Shown here: in pieces, positions 25,804 through 38,380 of the stretch | How the letters are laid out: every line of letters begins with the position of its first letter | How positions within the stretch are numbered: position 1 is the first letter of the stretch | NCBI RefSeq assembly: GCF_905475345.1 | Contig: NC_066587.1 | Span: 18,429,558 to 18,493,557, forward strand | Direction of reading: 5' to 3' | Source: Vespula vulgaris | Taxonomy: Eukaryota > Arthropoda > Insecta > Hymenoptera > Vespidae | DNA: 64,000 nucleotides | Position numbers and translations under genes: made by a program | The notes under the pieces: model-generated | Told to the model about the DNA's origin: nothing | What the model saw: the letters and a program-made list of their open reading frames with translations, nothing else | Databases searched by the model: none

Positions 25804-28563
25804 ATGAATGGATTATCTAAACAATGTATCACCGATGAGAAGTCGATCAAATTGAAGAAACCCCATCCACTGAGGTCCATTTCTTGGAATAAGAATATCG
25901 AGGAAGGAGATTTAGATGTTCCTGGAACGCCAAGAACACCTCGAACCTCGACAACGCCAGGTATATCTACTTTCCTGGATTTTTAAAACGATTTTATGTC
26001 AACGTTAAAATCAAAATCATCCTCCTTCTCTCTTCACACTCGAGGAAATCGAATCTTTTGTTTTTTCAATCTGTCGTTTTTTTCTTTTTTGTATCGTTAA
26101 TGTTTCCTGTGTAAATCGAAAGATATTTCTCGACCTGTTGCGCGTGCAGTTAAATTACCATAATTAATATTCAATTGCGCTCAAACTGTGTATCATAAAG
26201 TGCAAATGATTGAAATGTTTATTTTCTTTTTCTTTTTTTTTCTATCTTGTTTTTTTCTTCTTAAACGGAACAATTCCATGCAAGGAAATTTGTATTAAAT
26301 TATGCAATTGTTAAATAATAGCAATATAATGTTTAAATAATAATTTCATAGCCGATTTTGAAAACAACGTGACTATGACTTCTCTTTGTCTCTCTCTCTT
26401 TTACATTATTTTTTTAGTTTATACGTTGGTCTTAACAATTATCAATCCGAATGTTATAATCATTTGATCCCTTTAATCGATTTTAAATCTTTAAAGAATA
26501 ATTATATCTTTAATAAATGATTAGACCAAGTATCTAACAACGTCAATTTAACATTATCATTAAATTTGTTTTCTATTCGTAGATGAAACGATGTTTAAGA
26601 TAATCGATTAAATAATTATAGATAATTGATTTCTCGTGGATGAAGTACGATCAAATGATATCTATCAAAGAAGCTGGATCTAGTGGAATAAGAAAGTAAT
26701 GACTAGTATTCATGGAAATAAGAACGAATCGATAATTCGTTTATAATACTGTTCGCGATTCGATTCAACAATTTAAATTCGTTTCTCGATACAATCTCGT
26801 ATCTTCGATATCTAATTGTAAGAATATTCTGAATTACTTTAATTCTTCATCGTTTCTTTACACGTATAAAAAATAATTATTTCGTATTTTTATACTTTAA
26901 TATATCGTCTTCGATCTATGATCGTTCAATCGAACGAACGAATATATCAATGACTCTAATGAATCATTAACAAAGCAACAATTAATCGCGAAAGATGATT
27001 TACATTCTTTTTATCTTTTATCGCTGATAAATAAACGAAACTTGACCTCGAATAACAAATTGCATTTTCTTCGAGCAGACAGTGAATTGTTGACATTCGA
27101 TTCACAAGCGTTAAGAAAAAAAAAAATAAAATAAAAATAAAATAAAATGAATAAATAAAAATAAAAATAAAAGAGAATGTAAAAAAAGAAAAATAAATAA
27201 TGAACTGATCTTACGAAAGCAAATGATCGTTTTCCTATATAATGAGACAACATTTTTTCCATGATAAAAAAAAAGTCAATATTTAATCGTTCTAACCACC
27301 CGTAGATCGAAGAGCGTCATTGTGAACCCGTGAGTCGTCGTCATAGGTCGTGACATGCGATATAGAGCCGATATTTATGCGCTTATACGACATTGCCAAT
27401 TGAAAAAAAATCCGAAGATGGTCGTTTCGTAAGACTAGAGAAAGGGAACTATCGAGAGAAGGTTGTGTACAATCAGATTTCACGTTCCGTTTTTACGCTT
27501 TCGTCGTACGAAATCATAAAGAAAACAACGATATACTTCGATATAATGCAACCGACCAAATCGAATCTTAATTCTGATGTAATCTATATTCTAGTGTGTG
27601 AAAGATCAACCTAAAATTTTCTTCAATGTCAAATAACAAAAATCAATACGCACACACGCGCACACGTACAAGCGTACACACACGTTATACTTTCATTTGG
27701 TCAAAGTGAACTGTCCAAGAGTCTCTAGATAAATGAATTAAATCGATTCTCGCGTCGATCATCTTATCGATCGTTTAATCGATTGTTATGTCGGTCATGT
27801 CATTGAATGTCTCGAAAGTATCAAATGACTTCCTAGAAAGTACGATCCAATATGTTTTGGAAAAACATTTATTGTCAAGCTTCTTGTCCGTTTTATCTTG
27901 CTCTCTTGAATATATTATTATCAGAGTGATATGTATTTTGACGGAGTTCCGTGATAAATTTCTGACGCAACGACATTAAATTTTGCTTGCAGGTCACGAA
28001 AACTGTACCTTCCATCATGATCTTGAATTGGATCATAGACCACCTACGCGAGAAGCTTTGCTACCAGAAATGTCAAGGAGTTACAGATTACTTCTAAGTT
28101 CACTAGGCGAGGATCCTGATCGGCAAGGACTTTTAAAGACACCAGAAAGAGCAGCCAAAGCGATGCTCTTTTTCACGAAAGGATATGATCAATCTCTCGA
28201 CGGTAAGAAAAACGTTTTATTTTTCAATGATACGAACATAGAATATATTCTATGGCGAACGAGCAAAAGAATATATATATAAGTGAAATTTTGATAAAAA
28301 CATTGTCTTATTTTACTTATATCGTGTATATATATATATTTTTTTTTTTTAAGTTGACATGAGTTCACATCGAACGACAGACGCACACACGCACGCACGC
28401 ACGCATATGTTATCAAATATTTTCATTATTAAAATCTAATATTGGATTTTATATTGCATTTTAATTTTATCACTAAAAAACAAATAATTTCGCATGACTT
28501 ATGCTTTTTTGCTCCTCTGTCAAAGAATTATAGGAAGGATAAACGATGTTTTCTTAGAATCAG

Positions 28564-28629
<66 letters not shown>

Positions 28630-29390
28630 TGTATGTATGCACTATGCATTGCTTAACATTCGTTCACAGAATTCCGTACCTTATTAGAAATCTCTGGTTT
28701 ATCGGCAATCGTTGCAGGAATCGTTTTAACTTCCGAGTATCTTCTTTTTTTTTTAATTTTAAAAATCATTACGAAACATATCGCCATTTAGATTCACGGC
28801 CAACAAGAATGTTGGAAATACGTTCACTTCTGAAATGATACAACTGCTCGGCCGACTTTGACATTCATCATCTACTTCGGTGAAAGTGGTTAACGGAATT
28901 TAAAATATTTTTTTAAGAAGATTCCTTTCTGTTCCTTTACACTGTTATCTTTTCTTTAGCTTGAATAATTATTAGCGAATAAAATAAAAGGAAGGACTCG
29001 AAACGAAATGAAATATTCAACATCCATATAACGAAATGATAACGATTAGAGATTGACTTGCATATTTTCTTTTTTTTTTTGGTTTCTCCATTTTTTTCTT
29101 AATCCTTTCTCTCTTCTTACAAGAATCATTACAAGAACAAAAAGAACGAGATATCGAACAGCGTGCACTTTTATCTTGCAATAAAGTATTGTATTTCTTT
29201 TTCTTTTCTTTTCTTACCTTTATCTCGCTGACGTTACCCCGTCGGATGAAAGAGGAAGGAGAAAAAGGGAGAACGAGAAAAGAGGGTGCGCGTACCTAAG
29301 TGCGCCTTGGAGAAAGAAGGGAACATAAAGCTTTTGATATAAATGCTTTTCAGGGACGTAGTTACAGTTGCGAAAAAGAAAAAGAGAGGA

Positions 29391-29421
<31 letters not shown>

Positions 29422-32400
29422 AAAAGAAACATTTTGCTTTTATACTTGCAATTAACTTAATTTTTTTTTCTTTGATCCTATAATCTCGTTCGATTCCTAC
29501 AACTTCGTGTAATTTTGTAAATGAACAAAATTTTGTCAAGATTTAAAAAAAATTTTCTTCGAGAAAGTTTTTAATAGAAAGTAATGTTTCAATTTATCTT
29601 CACTGATTTCACGAATTAATGTTTTGATTGGGTGAAAGAGACTCGACACTTTCCTAACAAACGTCAGACAAATTAGTATGGCCATCGATCGAGTTAAGTT
29701 CTCTTCTCTCTCTCTCTCTGTCTCTCTCTCTCTCTCTCTCTTTCTCTTGAGTAGATATAGATACTGAGAGAGAGAGAGAGAGAGTTTAATTCATTTTACG
29801 ATTCGAGTACCTCTTCTATGAATCTTTACGAGGATGCTCTTCTACCAGTTCCATTCCCAAGATAAGTTATCTTCTCAAGTTAAAGTTATCTTCTTACGAT
29901 TTGATAAATATTAAAGGAGAGAGACACGTTAGATTATTTTTTAATATGAAAGTCTTTGTTCGATCTCATCTCTGATAGCGTAATTTCCCCTAAACATTCG
30001 ATCCTTTTTCATTAAAATCGAATTTTACGCGTGTGACGTCGATCGGAGATTGCACGTTCTCGCGTTTGACATCGAAAAGAGGAAAAAGATGACAAAAAAG
30101 GGAATTAAAAAAAAAAAATAAAATAAAATAAAGTAAAACAAAAAATGAAAACAAGAGAAAGGTAATTGAATTTTGTTAAATCGATAATAAATATATTAAC
30201 GTCACGTAAATATTAACGAGATTAATATAAACGATTTTCAATGAAAATACGATCGTTTGAATTTCGTTATCTTCCATTGTTAATACTTAACGATTTTTAT
30301 TGTTTCTAATACAATTACCGAATGCAATTATTCAAGATATCTTTTGTAAAGGGATTCTCTACTTGGTTGAACAGAGGGCGAATACGTCCATCGTTGTCGG
30401 TCATTGCGAAGGTGTTTCTTGTTAAGGTTGCCGTGGAAACCATGGAGAGAGAGAGCACCCTCCATTACCTACCTCCCAATACATACTAACCACTGACACA
30501 CCTATTCACCACCACCGATTCCCACGTTATACAGTAAGTAGGTCAATATCGGCTAAATCACAGACTAGAAACACGAGGACCTTAACCCACGTCGCTTATA
30601 CTAGAATCTTTTCTTTCAATTCTTTGAATGAAACATGTTCTCTCTTTTTCTTTCAGAAAAATAAATTTATGAGAAGGGGGGGGGGGGGGGGGGGGAGAGG
30701 GAGAGAAATGACAAAAAATTTACTTAAAAAAGATATTACACTTTTAATGCACGAATAAATTTATATCTTTTTTATCTTCTCACAGATGTTATTAACGATG
30801 CCGTATTCGACGAAGATCACGACGAGATGGTCGTAGTTAAGGATATAGAAATGTTCTCTATGTGTGAACATCATTTGGTTCCCTTCTATGGAAAAGTATC
30901 CATCGGTTATCTTCCCTGTAAGAAGATTCTTGGTCTCAGCAAATTAGCCAGGTAAATAAAAATAAAAGAAATGACATTAAAAAAAAAGAAAAAAAAATTA
31001 GAAGAAAAAGTAAAGATAGGAAAAAGATAAAGAACAAAACAAAAAAAATACAAGTTAAGAATCTAATATCCTAGATATTTGAGGTCATCGTTATTTAATA
31101 AACATTAGTCAATGACAGACGTCAACACGTATTATTATATATAAATGTTTTTTGCTTGTTTGCTTTTTTCTCTCCTCTCGAATGGATTAATTATCTTAAA
31201 AGGGTTAATGATGTTCCTCCCTATTGATCTGGAACATTGTCGAACAACACACGTTGAGATACCGTAAATACTTTCACGTTATGGTGATCGCTCGAGCGAG
31301 TAGTTGATTTACTCATTAAATTCAATCTTGAGTAAACAATCGAACAGAAGTTTATCCTAATTAAAATAAATATTTACGATCAACGAGGGATCATTATTTT
31401 TGCTAGATATTTTAGAAGATCATATCATGCTTCAATTTCAATAACAAATTTCAAATAACTTTCTATAATTTTTGATTGCACTTCTTCTTCACATTTTATT
31501 TTATTAGTTCTTATCTTCGCCGCAATTAGATAATGATATATAATTTTGTTCAATCGTTCAATTGTTCACAGAATCGTAGAAATCTTTAGCAGGCGTCTTC
31601 AAGTTCAGGAACGTCTCACAAAACAAATTGCAATAGCAGTTACGAAAGCTGTGGAACCTGCAGGAGTGGCCGTTGTGATCGAAGGAGTGTATGTATTGTA
31701 TATCTCTCGTATATATGTATATATGTATGTACACGTAAACACATATACGCCCACGTATATATATGCAAGCAGACATAACTTTGATCTATTCTAATTACTT
31801 TTTTATTTCTTCATTATCGAATATAAGAATAGCTTTCACGTTGTGTCATATGTTTGAAACTCGACCTTCGGATTTTATAAAAATACTTAATTGTATTTGA
31901 ATATTTCACAACGCGGAATCGATTCTAAGCGTTAAGTTGTAATAAAAAATGAACCAGGTCGAATCGCTCTATGTTTAATTCTGGTTCCATTTCAACGCAC
32001 TCGAGGCTTGGGCAATAGTTTTCGCAAGGATTAATCTCACGTACGAGTTCAACCTTGGACTAATTATTTATATTATCGTGAAAGAATTTTATACCTTCTC
32101 GTACACCTAAACGCGTTACCTTTGCTTATTGATGATAGTATTAACATTAGTAGTAATAATAATACCTATTTATATTTATACGATTAATAGAATATTTACG
32201 TAAAGATTATTAATATTTATCCAACTGATGTTACATGGAAGCAACAATTTTTAATTATCAGATTAATAATATCTTTGAATACGCCTTCTCCTCATTTTTT
32301 ATTTTTCTAGGGTGCGGAAGCGATTAATTATCTGTACGATCACGTTTAATTATTCATCGATAATCATATACCGATATCTTCCTTTATATAAAGTATTCAT

Positions 32401-33083
32401 TCGATTGTACGGTCGTACGATATCGTTCTAATTATGCATTCGCGATTACCGGATTCACTTATATACACCGACTAATATATATTACTATACTCTCGTGAAA
32501 AAAGTTGAAGGTTGAGCAACATCCGGTACATTAGTTAGGTAATGTTAGAAGATTAGAAAAAAGAAAAGAGTGTAAACTTGTTCTTTTTCTCTCTTTTTTT
32601 TTTTTACGAACAAAGATATAATAGAAAAAAATATTAATGAAATTGTTTGTTTGAAAAACGAGATAATGTGACGTATCGATTGGAATATAATGAAATAATT
32701 ATATTCAAGAAATTAAGACTAAAATTCAATATTTTTTATAAAAGGAAAGAAATAGGAAAAGAGAGTTATGGATATATTATTATTAATAGATATTTATAAT
32801 TATAAACTTATTAATATATTTTTTTAAATATTATATATATATTATATATTTTATATTATTATTATCATTAGTATTCTATAAAGATAAAAATGATACAATA
32901 ATAATTATTATCGAATAATGATAAAAACGTAACTTTGTCTTTTTAAATTTCAGGCATATGTGCATGGTAATGAGAGGCGTACAGAAAATCAATAGTAAGA
33001 CCGTTACTTCAACGATGCTCGGCGTTTTCCGTGACGATCCAAAGACTCGCGAGGAATTCCTCAATCTTGTCCATAGCAAATAA
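25804..33083 (+). CDS. Pu: GTP cyclohydrolase I (Punch)
   Basis: Converts GTP to 7,8-dihydroneopterin triphosphate, the first and rate-limiting step to tetrahydrobiopterin (needed for dopamine and serotonin synthesis) and to insect pteridine eye pigments. Cytosolic homodecamer. Coding exons: 25804-25960, 27993-28202, 30786-30951, 31572-31688, 32954-33083. They total 780 nt, or 259 residues (human 250). Zinc ligands are present: Cys149 and His152 in SMCEHHLVPFYG and Cys220 in HMCMVMRG, exactly 8 positions beyond human Cys141, His144 and Cys212. The end TVTSTMLGVFRDDPKTREE is typical. The N-terminal 52 residues from exon 1 (ending in TPRTPRT) are the variable regulatory part. In Drosophila, Punch has alternative first exons; the 2-kb first intron leaves room for that, but I could not identify one. 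Confidence 0.96.
25961..27992 (+). other. Punch intron 1
   Basis: AT-rich with scattered CGAT words and poly-A/T runs. No alternative first exon could be picked out. Confidence 0.5.
28570..28640. repeat. TA then TATG microsatellite
   Basis: A TA run continues into about nine GTAT tetranucleotide units. Confidence 0.95.
29701..29785. repeat. CT and GA runs facing each other
   Basis: A CT run (29704-29747) is followed after about 20 bases by a GA run (29767-29785). Transcribed, they could pair as a hairpin. Confidence 0.8.
30676..30695 (+). repeat. Run of 20 G residues in Punch intron 2
   Basis: Twenty consecutive G, followed by GAGAGGGAGAG, 90 bases before an exon in otherwise AT-rich DNA. 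Such a run can form G-quadruplexes in DNA or pre-mRNA, and is also prone to sequencing-length error. Confidence 0.9.
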
Positions 33084-33629
33084 ACGCGAATATCTTTAGG
33101 GAACTCTTATTTGGCGTTCCTTCATGATCATTATATCGGTCTTCCTATTTATGTGGTGTCGTAGCATTCTTTTTTAATATCTTCTTTGCTAACTCTAAAC
33201 TCTCCTTCCAAAGTTTCTTTGCTCAAGTTCAATCGAAACGTTTGCGATGAATAATGATCGTTCTAAAGATCTACATAACAGATCTTCCAAAGTGGAATAT
33301 TATTCTCAAGATTTAATCGAAGATGTACATACAAGAAAAAAAAAAAAAAAGAAAAAAGAAGATGACGTTGACACGTTTACAAAAAAAAATGTCGGTTTCT
33401 TCTTCTCTCAACGAAATTCATTTGAGAGTTCGCGAGTTTAAAACCCAACGTGTTCGAAAAAAAAAAAAATAAGGACAAATAAAAAATACAATATGATGTT
33501 TGTAATAGCATTTGCAATCGATCGAATAAGAGAAACATGGTTTATGGTCTGTGTTGTCAGATGTTTAATAAGAAGCCTAATATTTTCTTCTAATCGTTCG
33601 AATTTGCAAATAATTAATGCATGAACGAA

Positions 33630-33630
33630 T

Positions 33631-33691
<61 letters not shown>
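33630..33691. repeat. GA microsatellite
   Basis: About 60 bases of GA with one GG interruption. Confidence 0.95.
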
Positions 33692-33695
<4 letters not shown>

Positions 33696-33750
33696 GAAAA
33701 GAAATTTTGATCGAAATCGAATAATAAACAGAACAATAATACATAGATTG

Positions 33751-33761
33751 ATATATATATA

Positions 33762-33808
<47 letters not shown>
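33751..33808. repeat. TA/TG microsatellite
   Basis: TA run with a short TG interruption. Confidence 0.95.
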
Positions 33809-33812
<4 letters not shown>

Positions 33813-34320
33813 ACACATATTAGTAACGATAATATGCTGCTGGTACAGCAAATTTTTGTTCGACGTTTTGTAGTTATTTTATATATCGTTGATTTGTTAA
33901 TTTCTTTTTTTTTTTTTTTAATTTTATTTTATGCCTTTTTTTTAATAATAATAATAATAATATCAACGATTTGCATACTCGACATAATTTTCGTTGTTTT
34001 CACGTGTAGTTTATTTTTTCAATTACGCAACGGTATCATTGAAAAAAAAAAAAAGAAAAAAAACAAACAAACTGAAAGAATACTTAATGACAATAATTTT
34101 TTCAATAGATAGAGAATCTAACTTATATATCGCATTCACAATAATGAAAGGGTACATGTTGCAATATTATTTCTTGTAAATGTCATTGATTCGTATGATT
34201 ATTGTAAAACATTAAGATCAAATGTTTTGCTATTCAGAGTCATGACATCGTATGTGAGTACATGTAATGTCATGATAGTATCTTGACATAATATTTCTTA
34301 AATATACTTTAGGAAAATGT

Positions 34321-34374
34321 AACAATAACAACAACAACAATAATAATACTACTACTAATAATAATATTAATAAC

Positions 34375-34412
<38 letters not shown>

Positions 34413-34429
34413 AATAATAATAATAATAC
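34321..34429. repeat. AAC/AAT trinucleotide tract
   Basis: About 109 bases made of AAC, ACT and mainly AAT units. Confidence 0.95.
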
Positions 34430-34878
34430 ATTTAAAAGACCAAAATATTGTATAATGCATTAGTCGATATACGATGCTCAGCCATGCATCGTTATCGAGT
34501 TCTGCAGTGACTACAAAGTTTCCATGAATTTTTTCTGAAAATTATCATTTTATCTCTTGACTCATTAAAAAATAAAGCGTGAAAGGAAAAAGAACATGTA
34601 TATTAAAAATTGATGGCGAGTATATTTTTGTTCGTGTGTGAAGAAAAATCGCTTTGAAAACATATGGAAAAATGAAAAAGCTATAAACAGCATTAAAGGG
34701 ATATTTGGTGCCGAGCCGGTTTACGTAGTCATATTTTTTATGCAAATTATCCATAATTTATTTTTATATAATAATGTTGATCAATGATGATAGTAGTTTC
34801 GATAGAAAAGAATTAACAAATTCGATGGCTGCTTTATTCGCAGAAAAAAATATATATATATATTATATATATACATAC

Positions 34879-34909
<31 letters not shown>

Positions 34910-35384
34910 AGCTAATTTTATAAATCGTTGCAAAATTTGTAAGATCGATAAATACACAAATCGATTCAATGTATAAGGTAGAATTTCATAACTTTTTTCT
35001 AGCCAAATACAAAAAAATAATTTTTAATTTTAACAATATATGCACGCAATTATCGATCTTTCAATATCTTGCAATAATAGATTGGATGTTGTTGTTATTA
35101 AGACTCGACCAATTAAAGTTTGGTAAACCTTAAGCGTCTATTTTATTTCTAATCGATGTAGAATCGAAAAGAAGGGACATATTATCGATTATTTATGAAA
35201 AAAAAACGAACGTTTAATATTTATAATATTTTTCTGGTGATATATATATATATATTATATAAAATTATATTTATATTTTAAATCGATTGTCGCTCGTCAA
35301 TCTCAATCCTTTCCATTATTGTACAGTAATAATAAGACAATATATTATTATATAATATCATAGTCTATGATATATTATCATAGT

Positions 35385-37636
35385 CTATCTATATCTTGAA
35401 CTAGGAGGTATTTCGATCTTCTTCATAATCGGTGAACCACATGGACGTGGAGATGGTCTTTCGTTTGATCTACATACATTTTCGGCGTCACCCTGATGCA
35501 AGAGGAAGTACATGCTATTGTCGGAATTTTGTCGACTTTTTCCTGAAGGACAACAAGAACTGGCACAGAGTTGTTTGATCATAGAATCGCACTGATCATA
35601 TTTCCAACTTTTTCCATTTTCATTTTCATTTCCATTTCCATTTTCATTTCTACATCTATTACAATGTTCTTTGTTCGCTGAACGTGCTGGACAAGGCCTT
35701 TTCACTTTTGTAGGACATGGAACAGTTTCTTCGCTAAATTCATGAGAAACAAATATATCAATAATAGAAAAATAATTTAATAAATAAATTGAATCGAATA
35801 ATAAAAACTATACCACGGAGGTATAAAAGACAGTGGACAAGGAGCACAAGGACTACAACATGGTATTGGAGGACAACGTAATACTCTTAAAGCTTCTACA
35901 TTAAGAGACGATACTCCACGTAATAATGCTCGCTGTATAGCATTCTCATAATCAATTTTTTCCTTCATCAGTCTTTCATTTTCCTTTTTAAGACAATCAA
36001 TCTCACATTCCATCTGCGTTGAATTAATAAAACATATCGAGATTATATTTTATTATATAATAGAAATGAATTAATACGAATTTGCAAATATGATTTAGAC
36101 TTATATATACCTCCATTTCACGTCTCTTTCTTTCCTTATCCTTTTCACGAGATTGTATCTTTGTAGCCCTCATTTCTTCAACCTTTGCGATTCTTTCGAT
36201 CGGTTTTTCAAACGGTTTTTCAAATGGTTTTTCGATCGTTTTTTCGATTGTTTTTTCGATCGTTTTTTCGACCGGTTTTTCTGTTAACTGTTCTCTTGGT
36301 CTTTTTACTGTTGGGGTATCTTCCGTTATTTTTTCATGAGGTTTCTCTTTTTCTTGTGCAACGTGTTTTTGCTTTATTATAAATTAATAAATTTTTATAT
36401 GAAGCATGAATATAGTAGTATTTCAACTATTACGTATAATTATATATATTTACATCTTTGTTTTATAGTAAAATATATTTAAAGTGTACAGTAAAGATAT
36501 TTATATTATTATAATAATATTTAATATGATTAAAATATTATATATATATATATAATTATTGAAATGGTAACATAGAAAATAATAACTTACTTGTGCCGAA
36601 TGGTTTTCTTGTACAATACGATTTTTTGTAGCCATGCATTCAGCTAGCTCTTGCTTAAGTCGATTAATTTCAGCCATAAGATCTGCGATCTGTTTATTAA
36701 GCTCCCTTATTTTATTCTCCTTATCATTAATTGCACATATCTGTGATAACAGTTCTGCTTGTAAACGTTCTATATCTCCTTTGCAAATATCTAATTTATT
36801 TTGTACTGTGATACTCCATTGTTGAATTCTTCCTAGTACGTCGACGATCGCCAACTTTTGTTATATACAAACAAACAAAAAATCGTTTTACTTAATATTT
36901 ATCCTAATTAAAAGTATTTTATTTATATCTCTATGTCTGATTTCTTTATGCCTACAGGATTCAACCTTTAAACCGTGTTCGAAGTTCTCTCCTAACGTTG
37001 CTAATGCTTTGCCTGCATCTTGAAGATTTTGATGAGCATAATCAATTATTTCATTGATTTTATTATCGCTGTAATTATCGTTATTATTATTTTTTTTTGT
37101 ATAGAGCCCACAGAAAGTATGAATAATATTCAAATTACCTTATTAAATGTGATGCACAAATGCAGCATGGACCACTTGGCAAATCAATGTCATTTAAATC
37201 AGATTTTTGTTTAGGGTATTGCTTAGAATGTTCTTCGTGATTGCTTTTAGAATTTTCTATGGTTGATTCTACGACAGGTTCTATGGAAGCTGTAGGTGGT
37301 TCTGTGGTATGTGTAGGTTCTATGGAAGCTGTTGCTTCTACACTATTATTTTCTACCGAATTTTCTACACTTTCTTTGATATCGTTATTATCCGCTCCAC
37401 CGGAAAGACGTTCTCGTTTTATAATTTTCATGTAATTAGATTTGCAATTAAATCTGTTTATTGACTTGGAATTAGTAGACAAATCATTCGATATTTTACC
37501 ATCGTCACTGATCGAATACATAGCTATGTTATTAAATAAATTATATCATATTTCAAAGTATAACACGTACATATACCATGTATTAAATATCTCTACAAGT
37601 ATAGAACTTACTGTTTTTACATAATCTTAATGGCAT
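35385..37636 (-). CDS. Unrecognised coiled-coil protein with EK repeats and a Cys-rich tail
   Basis: Coding exons, in order on the minus strand: 37636-37612, 37523-37139, 37068-36966, 36854-36591, 36371-36111, 36013-35814, 35733-35385. They total 1587 nt, or 528 residues. All joins use GT-AG and keep frame, which strongly supports a real gene. Residues 1-137 are Ser/Thr/Glu-rich with repeated SIEP and VEN words and a CCICASH cluster. Residues about 172-259 are a heptad-like coiled coil. Residues 290-317 hold seven tandem copies of a four-residue unit (EKPV, EKTI, EKPF). Residues about 320-370 are a basic-acidic coiled coil. The rest is rich in Cys and Pro (CPPIPCCSPCAPCPL) with an Asn/Gly/Glu stretch. 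I recognise no family. Cys-Pro-rich tails with coiled coils occur in insect sperm-tail proteins, and the nearby gudu gene fits that idea, but this is inference. Confidence 0.75.
36198..36281 (-). repeat. Seven 12-bp units coding an EK[P/T]x repeat
   Basis: Within exon 5 of the unrecognised gene, units of the form GAAAAAACGATC are repeated seven times in frame. This is a recent or actively varying coding minisatellite. Confidence 0.85.
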
Positions 37637-38380
37637 TTTTATTTTTTAATAATCGTAGAAAAATCAATGCGTTACGAATGATTTACAAAACTTGTTAATT
37701 TTTGCGCAAATTTATCTAGAACATTTTACCTTACGAGGTTATAAACAAAAAAGATTACATTAACTGTTCAGAAAGTTACAGCATTTGTTTTTTGTTTTTC
37801 TTGCTTACAAAATTTTAATTAAATTTATTAACGATTTTACATGGAATAACAGAGATATTTTTATATGTAAAGCAAATAATATATCATCGAAATTCTTATC
37901 TACTTTATATACTTCTTAAGAAAGATATATCTAAGTCAAAATTATTCTTCCAGATGTAAAATGTTAATATTGTTATCTTAGATGATTCATATATTAATCT
38001 TAGGTTTAATCACTCAACTGTACACTGTAGCCAAAAGAATTGTATTTTGATATAAAAAGTTTTTTTTATATCGAACCATGAGAATAATTCAGCTTATTTG
38101 TACATTATATTACACATCGTCATTCGAATTCTTGACAAAAATAAAAGTAGGAAAGATTTATCTATAGTAACGAATATTTTTCTTAGTGCACCATTTTTAT
38201 ACTAGTAACAAACTTTATCCAATATCGTAAAATAACATTATAAAACTATTTTCTTTTGTGTACAAATTGCACACCATCTGTATGATTGATTTTTCAATTT
38301 GATGTAATAAAAAATTCGTGGAAGAAGTTTCCATTGAACTTAAGAATAACTGTAAACATAAGATGCATTTATACATAAAT
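37637..38380. other. Spacer between the coiled-coil gene and fibrillarin
   Basis: AT-rich. It holds the promoter of the minus-strand coiled-coil gene and the fibrillarin 3' UTR. No coding seen. Confidence 0.5.

Larger units (their letters stand above)
28203..30785 (+). other. Punch intron 2
   Basis: Contains a TA then TATG microsatellite (28570-28640), CT and GA runs (29701-29785), and a 20-base G run just upstream of the next exon. A less AT-biased part at 30360-30540 includes CACC-rich sequence. No coding exon is seen. Confidence 0.5.
33084..35384. other. Spacer between Punch and the next gene (3' ends converge)
   Basis: Presumably holds the Punch 3' UTR and the 3' UTR of the minus-strand gene that follows. 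It is dominated by GA (33630-33691), TA (33751-33808) and AAT/AAC (34321-34429) repeats. No gene seen. Confidence 0.5.

Noticed and set aside
28442..28838. Overlapping open frames in Punch intron 2
   Set aside because: They translate the TA and TATG microsatellite.
33247..33441. 64-codon frame after Punch
   Set aside because: Lys/Asp-rich with an AAAAAG run, lying in the probable 3' UTR, with no family or conservation evidence.
33438..33851. 137-codon minus-strand frame with TyrIle and SerLeu runs
   Set aside because: It is generated by adjacent TA and GA microsatellites.
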